From Carboxylicivirga sp. M1479 (GTDB taxonomy: Bacteria; Bacteroidota; Bacteroidia; Bacteroidales; Marinilabiliaceae), in NCBI RefSeq assembly GCF_007097485.1, contig NZ_VKDE01000021.1:20654-84653 (forward strand): a stretch of DNA of 64,000 bases, read 5' to 3'. The notes under the pieces are model-generated. The model did no database searches and was not told the origin of the DNA. It was given only the letters and a program-made list of their open reading frames with translations. This document shows, piece by piece, positions 54,880 through 64,000 of this stretch. The translations under genes and the position numbers were made by a program. Each line of letters begins with the position of its first letter. The stretch's first letter is position 1.

Positions 54880-56511
54880 ATGCAAAATATAAAAAGTTCA
54901 TATATAGCGCTCCTTATAGTCGTGCTAGCAGCCTTTAACTCATCGTGTGAAGATGCCCTGCGTGAAGAACCACGTTCCTTTTACTCGAGCAACACATTTT
55001 TTGAAAGCATTGAGCAAGCCAACATGGCGGTGATTGGAGTTTATGATTTATTAGGAACTACGAACCTATACGGACAAGTGGTTTCAACCATTTTTCCATG
55101 CGATACGGATATTTCACAAATTCGTGGAACTGGAGATGATGGGAGTAAGCGAACGGTAGGACATTACACATTTCACCCCTCTATTGCAATGTTTGAAAGA
55201 GCCTGGCGCGATTACTATTTTGTTATCGAACGTGCCAACTATGCCATTGATGGTATTAGTAAAATGAAGATGTTAACCAATGGAACGGAAGAAGAAAAAC
55301 GTGCTCTGGAACAACACATTGGTGAAGCTAAGTTTCTAAGAGCATTGGTTTATTTTGACTTGGTGCGAATGTGGGGTGATGTTCCTTTTAAAACAGCACC
55401 AACATCTGCCAATGAAGACCTTAACCAAACCCGAACAAATCGATTAGTTATATACGATCAAATCATTTCCGATTTAGAGTATGCAAAGGCCAAACTTCCC
55501 TGGGCCTCAGAAAAAGCACTTGATGAACGTGTGAGCCAGGGAGCTGCTCGAGGTTATCTGGTACGCGTTCTGATGGGCAGAGCAGGCTATTCATTACAAC
55601 TCGATGGAAACATCACTCGACCAGACGACTATTTGGATTACTTTAAAAGAGCTGCCTTGGAAGCTGACACAATTATTAAATCAAATGAGCACCTGCTTAA
55701 TATCGATTACGAACAGGTATTTCGCAACTATGCTCAAGGTACAATAGAACCAATGGAAAGCATGTTTGAGATTGCTTTTTCACCTATGGGTATCAATGCT
55801 GAAAACGGAGGTTTTATTTCAACTTACATTGGCCCTAAAACAAGTGCCGAAAGTAGTTATGGCCGTGCCAACGCTTTTATTAATGCAATGTGGGCTTTTT
55901 ACGATTCTTACTCTCTTGACGATGCACGTCGCCAAGTGGCAATTGCTGATTATGAAGTAAAGGCCGACGATACCCGTAAATACTATACTAAAAGCAGTGA
56001 TAAGAAGAAGATTTTCCCAGGGAAATGGCGCCGCGAATGGAATGCCAGTGCACCAGAATATACCAATGACACAGATGTTAACTGGGTATTATTGCGCTAT
56101 TCCGACGTATTATTAATGTACGCTGAAGCGATTAATGAGTGTCGAAATGATTTACCAGGAGAATTAGCAATGTCAGATGCATTTGAGGCCATTCGCTTGG
56201 TGCGCCAGCGTGTAGATCTCGATCCTTGGGATTCATCTACCACACAAAACGATTTCAGAGACAATATAATCAAAGAAAGAGCCTGGGAGCTTTGTTATGA
56301 AGGATGGCGTAAATGGGATTTAATACGTTGGAATATTATGGACGAAAAAATTCAGGAGGCAGCAGCGGCTGCAATCGATGTTCATAGTAAATACCCATAT
56401 CCTGCAGCAGAAAACTTTGTTGATGGTAAGCACCAGCTTTATCCAATACCGCAAAGAGAAATGGACGTAAATACAGGTTTAGGACAGCAAAACCCGGGCT
56501 ATGGTTCGTAG
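54880..56511 (+). CDS. SusD/RagB-type surface glycan-binding lipoprotein
   Basis: This 543-residue protein has a lipobox 'AFNSSC' (C23). The SusD N-terminal TPR-like region contains 'EEPRSFYSSNTFFESIEQANMAVIGVYDLL', 'ERANYAIDGI' and 'GEAKFLRALVYFDLVRMWGDVP'. The C-terminal RagB part contains 'RYSDVLLMYAEAINE', 'IIKERAWELCYEGWRKWDLIRW' and 'YPIPQREMDVN', all standard for the family. It acts as the lid and substrate-binding partner of the SusC transporter. A strong terminator follows, ending the susCD unit. Confidence 0.95.
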   Translation: MQNIKSSYIALLIVVLAAFNSSCEDALREEPRSFYSSNTFFESIEQANMAVIGVYDLLGTTNLYGQVVSTIFPCDTDISQIRGTGDDGSKRTVGHYTFHPSIAMFERAWRDYYFVIERANYAIDGISKMKMLTNGTEEEKRALEQHIGEAKFLRALVYFDLVRMWGDVPFKTAPTSANEDLNQTRTNRLVIYDQIISDLEYAKAKLPWASEKALDERVSQGAARGYLVRVLMGRAGYSLQLDGNITRPDDYLDYFKRAALEADTIIKSNEHLLNIDYEQVFRNYAQGTIEPMESMFEIAFSPMGINAENGGFISTYIGPKTSAESSYGRANAFINAMWAFYDSYSLDDARRQVAIADYEVKADDTRKYYTKSSDKKKIFPGKWRREWNASAPEYTNDTDVNWVLLRYSDVLLMYAEAINECRNDLPGELAMSDAFEAIRLVRQRVDLDPWDSSTTQNDFRDNIIKERAWELCYEGWRKWDLIRWNIMDEKIQEAAAAAIDVHSKYPYPAAENFVDGKHQLYPIPQREMDVNTGLGQQNPGYGS

Positions 56512-56553
56512 TAGTTTTAGTATTGAGTTTTATAGGTTTTAGAATGAAGAAGA

Positions 56554-56582
56554 GGAGAATGCCCGATGGGTATTCTCCTTTT
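56554..56582 (+). terminator. Terminator after susD
   Basis: GGAGAATGCCC, loop GAT, GGGTATTCTCC (one G:T), then TTTTGT. It lies 43 bp after the susD stop and before the regulator gene. Confidence 0.85.
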
Positions 56583-56719
56583 GTGTTCATAAATCTTATA
56601 TTAAAATCAATATTTCATCCATCAAAGATCTGAGCAAATCAATGGTGCTGAATTAGAACAAAATGATTAAAAGAGCGTAACAGCAATTATATTTGAAAGA
56701 TCTAACAAATAAGGGAAAA

Positions 56720-59700
56720 ATGAATAACAGAAAATGGTGGAGCCTGCTAATTTGTTGGCTAATGGTGGTCGTGGTCATCAAAGCCAATGACCGTACGATA
56801 CTATTCAAAAACATCAGTAATAAGGATGGTCTTTCGCACAGTACCGTATTTTCAATCGTACAAGATTCAACAGGTTACATCTGGATGGCAACTCAAGATG
56901 GCCTTAATCGTTACGATGGTTATGAGTTTAAAGTTTACAGAGGCGATGAAAAGCATTCTTCAGTCACATCAAATTACATTCGCTCACTTTTTGTTGACAA
57001 AGATGGATGGGTATGGATTGGTGGCAATAACGGCGTTAGTAAATACAACGAGAAAACAGAACAATTCATCAACTACCCACTCTTTCAGCAAAAACAAGGA
57101 CGTTATATAACCAGTATTGTTCAAAGTCAATCGGGCGATTTGTGGGCGGCCTCATACAGTGGAAAGCTCTTCAGGTATACTAAAAGCCATGATAAATTTG
57201 AAGAACTCCGTTTGTTATGGCCTGATCAAAACATTGGCGCCAAAATCAGCACTATTTTTGCCAATGATAATACAGTACTCATTGGCACCGAAAATGGGCT
57301 ATTCTCACTTAATGAGCACGACTTAACATTAAGCTCGCTCGATATAGACACAAATAAATCACCCATTAGAGCAATTGTGCAAGACACTGATGGCTCATAC
57401 TGGCTAGGAAGCGAAGGTGAGGGAGTGTTTCATGTAGCATCTGATTTTAGCCTGTTACAGCAGTTTAAGCATAGTATTAACAACGATAATAGCCTTTGTA
57501 ATAACAACGTTCGTTCTCTTTGCTTTGACGATAAGGGACACTTATGGATTGGAACATTTGTGGGCTTAAGCATATTTGATAATCAGGCAGGTAACTTCTC
57601 AAATTATATGGAAGAGTTTGATAGATCCTATTCCTTAAGTCAAAATTCAGTACGTTCCATTTATAAGGACGCTGATGGAGGCATGTGGTTAGGGACTTTC
57701 TTTGGTGGTGTTGATTATTTTCATCCATCAAATATCAAATTCGATATTCTTAACCAAAATGGTGGTCAACTATCGCTAAGTGATAATGTTGTAAGTGCCA
57801 TTAAGGAAGATGAAATAGGTAATTTTTGGATCCTAACCAACGATGATGGTTTAAACTACTGGGATCGTTCAGAAAATAAAATCACAGTTATTAGGCACAA
57901 TGAAAAAGATCTTAATTCACTTAGCACTAACAATCTGAAATCAATAGAGTATGGCAGTGATGGCAAATTACTTATTGGCACACACAATGCAGGTCTTAAT
58001 TACTATGATACTCATTCAAAAAAGAACATCGTATTCAGGGCACAAGGCAAAGTGGGAGATATTTCAGATGATAATATTTATGCACTATTAAAAGACCGGA
58101 ATAATCAAATTTGGGTTGGTACCTGGAAAGGCTTAAATCTATTTAATGAGAAAACACAAACCTTCACTCCCTTTCATATTGATAGTAATGGCCAACGATT
58201 AACATCGGACCAGATATCGTACTTGTTTGAAGATAGCAGAGGACGTATATGGATCGGCACCTTCGAAGGGGTTAATATATTTTATCCTGAACGCAATTCA
58301 TTTGAGTCTTTTTTTGCGACAGCAAATAATAAAATGAGTTTGCCAGGCAATGAAATTACCTGCGTTTATGAAGATAACAAAGGACGTATATGGATTGGCA
58401 CACGAAGTGGCTTGTGTGTATTTGACGAAATAGAGCGTAACTTCATCAGTATAAACGATGGTTTACCCAATCATTTTGTTTACGGTATACTCGAAGACGA
58501 TAAAGGTTTACTCTGGATATCGACAAATGGCGGATTAGCTTGCTACAACCCAACAAACAAACGCTTTATCAACTACAACAAAAACGATGGTATACAAGAT
58601 ACCCAGTTTAATAATTACTCCTTTTGTAAAGCATCAACAGGTGAATTACTGTTTGGAGGCATCAATGGTATTACACTTTTCAACCCTATAAACATTCAGG
58701 AGACTCAATTTAACAATGAGGTAATTTTTACTGAGTTTAGCTTGTTCAACCAAACCATAAAACCTGGCGAAAACCCCCAGTTATTAAAACATAGCCTTAA
58801 CCATACCCAGGAATTAAATTTAAATCACAACCAAAATGTATTTACAATTGGCTTTACAGCAATTAATTATATCGATGCCAATAAAATAAGCTATCAGTTT
58901 AGGCTCGAAGGTTATGATGTCGATTGGCGTACCAGTGAAGTGAGTCGACAAGCCTATTATTCAAACATCAAACCTGGCTCATATACATTTAAAGTACGGG
59001 CTGTTATTGATGGTGTGGTTGATGACCAATCGTTGTCAAGCATACAAATTAATGTGGCAGCCCCTTGGTGGCTTAATAACTGGGCATTTGCAGCTTATTT
59101 CATTGTATTTTTTACTTTGCTTTACACAGCCTATAAGCTATTAAAAGAAAGATTAAAAACCCAGCAACAGTTAAGAGTTGAACGCTTGGAAAAACATAAA
59201 ATAACCGAGGTCAACCAGATGAAGTTGCAATTCTTTACCAATATATCTCATGAGTTCCGCACACCCTTGACTCTTATTATTTCACCTTTGCAGAAAATAA
59301 TTGAGCGTAAAGGTGCTGATGAATGGCTTAATAAGCAACACGACACCATCTATCGTAATGCTAAACGCTTACTCACCCTAATCGACCAACTCATGGATTT
59401 TCGAAAATCAGAATTAGGTGAGTTACAGTTGAATGTAGCGAAAGATGAATTGGTTGGTTTTATCAATGAAATTTATTTATCCTTTGCCTTGGCTGCCTCT
59501 CAAAACAACATCATTTATACATTTGATTCTAAAGAAGAAAAACTACTTTGCTTATTTGATCAGAGCTATATTGAAAAGATTGCCTTTAATTTACTTTCAA
59601 ATGCTTTCAAATATACGCCTGCCGGTGGTACTATTGGTGTTAGCCTGTATCGTGAAGATAAATGGGTCGTCTTGCAAGTAAAAGATTCAGGCAATGGCAT

Positions 59701-60769
59701 ACCAAGCGAAAAGCTATCGATGATATTCGAGCGCTTTTATCGCATTGATGAGAACAGTTCTAAACCAGGTTCTGGCATTGGCTTAGCATTAACAAAACGA
59801 CTGGTGGAATTGCACCATGGACATATTAGCGCATCAGGTGAAGAAGGCAAAGGTTCTGTTTTTACAGTACGTATCCCCATTGATGATAGTTACTATTTAT
59901 TGGATAATGTACAAGAACAGAATGAAGCAAAAGAGATACAACACCACGCTCCTGAATTAAGTTTTGACGAAGCTACTGCAATAAGTGAGGAAAAAGAAGA
60001 TAAAAAAACAGAAACAATTTTATTGGTTGAAGATAACAAAGATATCGTCGAGTATTTAAAAGATAACCTACAAGTTCATTACAATATATTAACCGCATTT
60101 AACGGCAAAGAAGCCTTAGGATTTATTTATACAGAGGAACCCGATTTAATTGTTTCGGATGTTATGATGCCTGAGATGGATGGTTTAAGTTTTTGTAAAA
60201 CGATTAAGCAAAATGTTAAAACTTGCCATATCCCATTGATTTTGGTAACGGCTAAAACTTCAGTTGACGATCAGATAAAAGGGCATCAACTTGGAGCTGA
60301 TGACTATGTGATTAAGCCTTTTGAGATGAATTTACTTGAAGCTAAAATTAAAAACCTCATCAAAACACGCAAGCGTCTCAAAGAGCTATTTTCACAATCG
60401 ACCAATATAAACCCTGAATCCATTGCTTTTAATAATCTGGACAAAGAACTTTTGGATAAAGCCTTAGAAATTGTTGAGAAACACCTGCAAGATGCCGATT
60501 TCTCTGTGGACCTATTTGCGCGTGAGATGGGTATGAGTCGTTCAAACCTACATCTCAAAATCAAAGCCATTACAGGTGCATCGGCAACAGATTTTATTAA
60601 AAAAGTACGATTTAATAAAGCCTTAGAATTATTAGAAGAAAACCGATACTCTGTGGCTGAAGTGAGCTATATGGTAGGTTTTAATTCTCCATCTTACTTT
60701 TCAACCAGCTTTAAAAAATACTTTGATTATTTACCAACTGAACACTTGGAGAAAATACGCAACCGATAA
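56720..60769 (+). CDS. Hybrid two-component system sensor/regulator (HTCS)
   Basis: The protein has 1349 residues from ATG at 56720; an upstream TTG at 56693 is less likely. A signal anchor (about 5-22) is followed by the two-propeller periplasmic sensor of about 14 regulator-propeller repeats ('SIVQDSTGYIWMATQDGLNRYDG', 'GRIWIGTFEGVNIF'). A Y_Y_Y domain (about 670-780) precedes a TM helix (about 790-810), HisKA ('NISHEFRTPLTLIISPL', His near 844), an HATPase domain ('GSGIGLALTKRLVELHHG'), a receiver ('DLIVSDVMMPEMDG') and an AraC-type HTH. It senses a degradation product in the periplasm and switches on the PUL. Placed directly after susCD. Confidence 0.95.
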   Translation: MNNRKWWSLLICWLMVVVVIKANDRTILFKNISNKDGLSHSTVFSIVQDSTGYIWMATQDGLNRYDGYEFKVYRGDEKHSSVTSNYIRSLFVDKDGWVWIGGNNGVSKYNEKTEQFINYPLFQQKQGRYITSIVQSQSGDLWAASYSGKLFRYTKSHDKFEELRLLWPDQNIGAKISTIFANDNTVLIGTENGLFSLNEHDLTLSSLDIDTNKSPIRAIVQDTDGSYWLGSEGEGVFHVASDFSLLQQFKHSINNDNSLCNNNVRSLCFDDKGHLWIGTFVGLSIFDNQAGNFSNYMEEFDRSYSLSQNSVRSIYKDADGGMWLGTFFGGVDYFHPSNIKFDILNQNGGQLSLSDNVVSAIKEDEIGNFWILTNDDGLNYWDRSENKITVIRHNEKDLNSLSTNNLKSIEYGSDGKLLIGTHNAGLNYYDTHSKKNIVFRAQGKVGDISDDNIYALLKDRNNQIWVGTWKGLNLFNEKTQTFTPFHIDSNGQRLTSDQISYLFEDSRGRIWIGTFEGVNIFYPERNSFESFFATANNKMSLPGNEITCVYEDNKGRIWIGTRSGLCVFDEIERNFISINDGLPNHFVYGILEDDKGLLWISTNGGLACYNPTNKRFINYNKNDGIQDTQFNNYSFCKASTGELLFGGINGITLFNPINIQETQFNNEVIFTEFSLFNQTIKPGENPQLLKHSLNHTQELNLNHNQNVFTIGFTAINYIDANKISYQFRLEGYDVDWRTSEVSRQAYYSNIKPGSYTFKVRAVIDGVVDDQSLSSIQINVAAPWWLNNWAFAAYFIVFFTLLYTAYKLLKERLKTQQQLRVERLEKHKITEVNQMKLQFFTNISHEFRTPLTLIISPLQKIIERKGADEWLNKQHDTIYRNAKRLLTLIDQLMDFRKSELGELQLNVAKDELVGFINEIYLSFALAASQNNIIYTFDSKEEKLLCLFDQSYIEKIAFNLLSNAFKYTPAGGTIGVSLYREDKWVVLQVKDSGNGIPSEKLSMIFERFYRIDENSSKPGSGIGLALTKRLVELHHGHISASGEEGKGSVFTVRIPIDDSYYLLDNVQEQNEAKEIQHHAPELSFDEATAISEEKEDKKTETILLVEDNKDIVEYLKDNLQVHYNILTAFNGKEALGFIYTEEPDLIVSDVMMPEMDGLSFCKTIKQNVKTCHIPLILVTAKTSVDDQIKGHQLGADDYVIKPFEMNLLEAKIKNLIKTRKRLKELFSQSTNINPESIAFNNLDKELLDKALEIVEKHLQDADFSVDLFAREMGMSRSNLHLKIKAITGASATDFIKKVRFNKALELLEENRYSVAEVSYMVGFNSPSYFSTSFKKYFDYLPTEHLEKIRNR

Positions 60770-60838
60770 AGATTAGGTCTTGCATTATTATTTACCGAAT
60801 GAAGATGCAACACCTAAAAAACACTGAATGAATATGAC

Positions 60839-62422
60839 TTAGCGTAGCCAAGATGGCATATTATCATTTAGCTGCCATTCATCAAGTGTTTTTTCTAACT
60901 CATCACCAGTCCAGCTTTTGCTCCCAACTGGCAAAGCCACCTTCTTTGGCAAATGTTTACGATGCCAATCAATTTGTTGTGCATAGGCTTGATTATTGAT
61001 AAGGTTAGTGTATTCACACTTATCTATTGAATGATCATAAAACTCTTCACTTCCATCGCGATATTGAATATAACGGAACCGCTCACTGCGAACCGCATAA
61101 TTTTTATATCTCCATGAGATTAAAACAGGTTCCTCACGCTTTTGTGAAGGATTATCTAATAAAGTGATTAAACTTTCTCCATCCAGATGACTTGCTTTGG
61201 TGTATCCGCATAAATCCATTAAGGTGGGATAAATATCCAAAAGACTTACAGCTTGTGAACATACACTCCCTTTATTTCTATTATTTGGTGTGGAGATATA
61301 CAATGGTACCCGCGTTGACTCTTCCCACAAACTCATCTTACGATAGTTTCTTTTTTCACCGAAACTCTGACCATGATCCGACCATAACACGACAATAGTA
61401 TTTTCAGCATACTCACTGTTTTCCAAGGCATCTAAAACACGTCCAAGCTGATCATCCACAAATGACACACAAGCCAAATATGAATGAACCAAGTGTTTAT
61501 CATACGCATTACCCATACCCTTAACAGCAGCATAATCTCCCATATTAGTACCATAATTATAGGCAATCGCTTTACCGTAATTAGGTATATCATTCATATC
61601 ATCATTCTTCAATTCAGGGATTGAAATATTGGCTGTATTATAAAGGTCAAAATAACGACGAGGTGCAGTATAAGGCACATGAGGCCTTACAAAACCAAGC
61701 GATAAAAAGAATGGATCGTCATGTCGCTGCTTTAACTTATCGATTGCGTAATCTGCAATTAGCTCGTCATACATTTTACCTTCTGGTATATCTTCTTCAT
61801 CCAATGGGCCACCGCATAACGAATGTCCAAAAGTAATTTTATCGTTATAATAGCTCTTTAACTGGCTGCCATTTTTAGGAAAAGGATAAAATTTATATCC
61901 TTTATAGCCACCTCCCCTTTCGTAATCAATGGCTCGTAATTTTTCTTTATATTCCGGTAAAATATCGTCCCATAGATCGTCTGTTATAAACTCAAAATCA
62001 GTAGCTCCTTTATGGAAAATCTTACCTGCGCACCAGGTATTATAACCGTTAGCTTTAAATTTGCTTGGTAACATCTGTCTATCACCCATCACTTCATTAT
62101 AAGACTGAGCCATCGCATCATGATCTTTGACCAAGGAATACCATCCCGTGCTTGTTGGGTGCATTCCACTCAATAATGAATTTCGTGAAGCAACACACAC
62201 AGCCATGGATGCATGGGCGTTAGTAAATGTCGTACCCATCTGCGCTAATCGATCTAAATTTGGCGTAATAGCCTGAGGGTGTCCACCCAAACTACTTGTC
62301 CAATCATTTAAATCATCTATAGCTATAAACAACACATTGGGTTGTTTAACCATTGTTGGTTGCTGACATGCTTGATGAATAAGTAGCAGCAAAAGGCAAA
62401 ATAAATTAACAGTTCTCTTCAT
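60839..62422 (-). CDS. S1 sulfatase (iduronate-2-sulfatase-like), lipoprotein
   Basis: This 527-residue protein has a lipobox 'LIHQAC' (C19). The formylglycine motif is C76-V-A-S-R80, with Ala in place of the usual Pro, followed by 'NSLLSGMHPTSTGWYS'. Metal and active-site blocks are 'IAIDDLNDW', 'AGKIFHKG', 'GFVRPHVPYTAP' and 'LWSDHGQSFGEKRNYRK'. These features match the iduronate-2-sulfatase-like S1 group, which fits desulfation at uronic acid O2 in heparan or dermatan-type chains. It is convergent with the HTCS and monocistronic. The CxAxR variant is known to be compatible with maturation. Confidence 0.86.
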   Translation of the reverse strand: MKRTVNLFCLLLLLIHQACQQPTMVKQPNVLFIAIDDLNDWTSSLGGHPQAITPNLDRLAQMGTTFTNAHASMAVCVASRNSLLSGMHPTSTGWYSLVKDHDAMAQSYNEVMGDRQMLPSKFKANGYNTWCAGKIFHKGATDFEFITDDLWDDILPEYKEKLRAIDYERGGGYKGYKFYPFPKNGSQLKSYYNDKITFGHSLCGGPLDEEDIPEGKMYDELIADYAIDKLKQRHDDPFFLSLGFVRPHVPYTAPRRYFDLYNTANISIPELKNDDMNDIPNYGKAIAYNYGTNMGDYAAVKGMGNAYDKHLVHSYLACVSFVDDQLGRVLDALENSEYAENTIVVLWSDHGQSFGEKRNYRKMSLWEESTRVPLYISTPNNRNKGSVCSQAVSLLDIYPTLMDLCGYTKASHLDGESLITLLDNPSQKREEPVLISWRYKNYAVRSERFRYIQYRDGSEEFYDHSIDKCEYTNLINNQAYAQQIDWHRKHLPKKVALPVGSKSWTGDELEKTLDEWQLNDNMPSWLR

Positions 62423-62664
62423 CGTTATTTGATATGATTTTATGCGATAGTAAAGAAATAAAATCGTAACCTAAAGACGGTTCGGTTTTGTCCAAAAGTA
62501 TATCAATTCAGTTCACTTTAATAAATGGCAACACCCATCAATAAAATTATATTTTTAGTGTCTGTACCTTGATAAACTTCGCTAAATTCAACATTTCTAA
62601 TAGCTTTTTCAACCATTTTTAAAGCTACAAAACTCCACTGATTCAGTCTCAACACACCCCCTTT

Positions 62665-62672
62665 TATCTTTG
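62665..62672 (+). promoter_or_regulatory. Putative -7 box of the ROK kinase gene
   Basis: TATCTTTG followed by C fits the Bacteroidetes -7 consensus TAnnTTTGY, 93 bp before the start codon in the 342-bp divergent interval 62423-62764. No clear TTTG was found at -33. The remaining interval is AT-rich and presumably also carries the sulfatase promoter. Confidence 0.5.
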
Positions 62673-62764
62673 CATTAATAGATTATAAACAAACAAATGT
62701 TATTAATAAATCAAAGGTGAGTCTCAAAAAACGATGCTCGAATTATAATTAAACTTTAGGGAAT

Positions 62765-63727
62765 ATGAATTACGCAATTGGCATAGATTTAGGAGGAACA
62801 AACATTAAATATGCCTTGGTGGCTGACGATGGAACAATTGTAAATGAAGCAATCAAACCAACTCAATCAAGCCAAGGGCGCGATGTGGTAATAACGAACA
62901 TTATAGCTTGCGCCAAGGAGCTTATACAATATGCTGAAATTAATAACCTTTCACTACAAGGTATTGGACTAGGTACACCTGGTATAATCGATAATGGATT
63001 AGTATTGGGGGGAGCTGAAAACCTACCAGAATGGGAGAGCCTTCCTTTAGGAGGCTTATTAAAAAAGCAGTTATCGATGCCCGTATTTGTTGAGAATGAT
63101 GCTAACATGATGGGCTTAGCTGAAGTGCGTTTTGGTGCGGCAGATAATGTAGATGATGCCGTCTTTTTAACGATTGGAACGGGTGTAGGCGGCGCGCTAG
63201 TATTGAATGGGAAACTCTATGGTGGACATCGTAACCGTGGAGCAGAACTGGGTCACATTATAATTAACCCTCAAGGTGAAGAATGTGATTGTGGAACTAA
63301 TGGTTGCCTGGAAGCACATGCGTCTGTTACTTCATTAATCAGAGATTATAAGCATTTCTGTAATGCGGAGGGCAGAGTATTCCCAGAAAAGGTGGATGGA
63401 TTACACATTGTTCAAATGTATAAAAAAGGTGAAAAATCTGCTGAGCAAGCGCTTAACTTGCACATAGATTATTTAGCCAAAGGAATCGCAAGCTTTATCA
63501 ATGTTTTTAGCCCTCAAAAAGTTATTGTTGGTGGTGGTTTATCCGATGCTGGAGAATTCTACATTACAAAGGTCAGAAACAAAGCTCTAAAATTATGCAT
63601 GAAAGAAACAAGTATATTCACCCAGGTTGAAACTGCCAATTTAGGTAATAAGGCTGGTTTTATTGGGGCGGCAGCTTTGGTGTTTGACAGAGTGAAACAA
63701 ATGGAATCCCAAACTGCTATTATTTAA
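62765..63727 (+). CDS. ROK-family sugar kinase
   Basis: This 320-residue protein has the ATP-binding motif 'IGIDLGGTNIKYALV' (D8) and the proposed catalytic D112 in 'VENDANMMGLAE'. 'LTIGTGVGGALVLNGKLYGG' and the ROK zinc site H164 with C174/C176/C181 ('GHIIINPQGEECDCGTNGCLEAH') are also present. The length is typical. These enzymes phosphorylate glucose, GlcNAc or related hexosamines in the cytoplasm. In a glycosaminoglycan locus, N-acetylhexosamine or glucosamine is the likely substrate, but this is inferred from context. It is the last gene of the PUL; the 273 bp after it show no gene. Confidence 0.9.
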   Translation: MNYAIGIDLGGTNIKYALVADDGTIVNEAIKPTQSSQGRDVVITNIIACAKELIQYAEINNLSLQGIGLGTPGIIDNGLVLGGAENLPEWESLPLGGLLKKQLSMPVFVENDANMMGLAEVRFGAADNVDDAVFLTIGTGVGGALVLNGKLYGGHRNRGAELGHIIINPQGEECDCGTNGCLEAHASVTSLIRDYKHFCNAEGRVFPEKVDGLHIVQMYKKGEKSAEQALNLHIDYLAKGIASFINVFSPQKVIVGGGLSDAGEFYITKVRNKALKLCMKETSIFTQVETANLGNKAGFIGAAALVFDRVKQMESQTAII

Positions 63728-64000
63728 AAAGCTACAAAACTTATAGTACAATGAAACAACCATGTAAATTTAATTATCTAAATCTTTACACAGGAGGATA
63801 AAAAAAACTTGAGAGTTCCATCTGACAAATGAAAATAAATTTAAACAAATCGTTAGTTTGTGGAATACCTAAATATGAGAAAACCAATTAGGAGTCAAAC
63901 GTGATTTTTAACTTAGGCAAAAAGCTCCATCTGCTGCATTAACTTTAATAAACAGATAGATAAAATCTAAGTTTCATATTAAGCACAGCAGATTATTGAG

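Noticed and set aside
63800..63850. AGGAGG site followed by TTG as a gene start at the right end
   Set aside because: The frame stops after seven codons, so no gene is supported.

Overview
The window reads as chromosomal DNA of a marine-type Bacteroidota, most likely a Marinilabiliales relative (inference). The support is a SusC/SusD pair, a one-protein hybrid two-component sensor, C-terminal type IX secretion (T9SS) sorting domains, Bacteroidetes-type -7 boxes (TAnnTTTG) and low GC. There is no rRNA operon, intact tRNA or CRISPR array.

Left part (1 to about 18,710): an integrated mobile element whose left end lies outside the window. It carries a helix-turn-helix protein, a MobC-like protein and a relaxase. 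A dense defence-type cargo follows: an HNH-like zinc protein, a zinc-ribbon/TIR protein, two ComEC-like metallo-beta-lactamase-fold (MBL) proteins flanking a 4-TM protein, an AAA+ ATPase facing a subtilisin-like protease, and a DUF4041/GIY-YIG protein. Regulators come next (TPR/LuxR-like sensor, small secreted peptide, LytTR protein), then an IS4-type transposase remnant and a tyrosine integrase. The integrase abuts a displaced 3' fragment of tRNA-Met(CAT) that keeps its terminator, which marks the right attachment site. Three REP-like hairpin repeats lie between cargo blocks.

Right part (about 19,190 to 63,730): one large polysaccharide utilization locus (PUL) whose enzymes point to sulfated glycosaminoglycans. 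It encodes three PL8 chondroitin-lyase-like enzymes of different architecture plus one NHL-propeller/PL8 fusion counted among them with a fourth clear catalytic motif (four PL8 enzymes in all), a fifth divergent PL8-fold protein, a PL12 heparinase III with its catalytic Asn/Tyr/His, and a DUF4962/heparinase II/III lyase. It also has two GH88 unsaturated glucuronyl hydrolases, four S1 sulfatases, a DUF1961 protein, two adhesin-like secreted proteins, SusC/SusD, an HTCS regulator and a ROK sugar kinase.

The layout is two PL8 genes and the DUF1961 gene on +, an 11-gene operon on - (48,113 to 27,129), then lyase, susC, susD and HTCS on +, a sulfatase on - and the kinase on +. In the inferred pathway, lyases cut the chains outside the cell or at its surface, SusC/D imports oligosaccharides, periplasmic GH88 enzymes and sulfatases dismantle them, the HTCS senses a product, and the kinase phosphorylates the released hexosamine or hexose. 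No sulfatase-maturing enzyme is present in the window.
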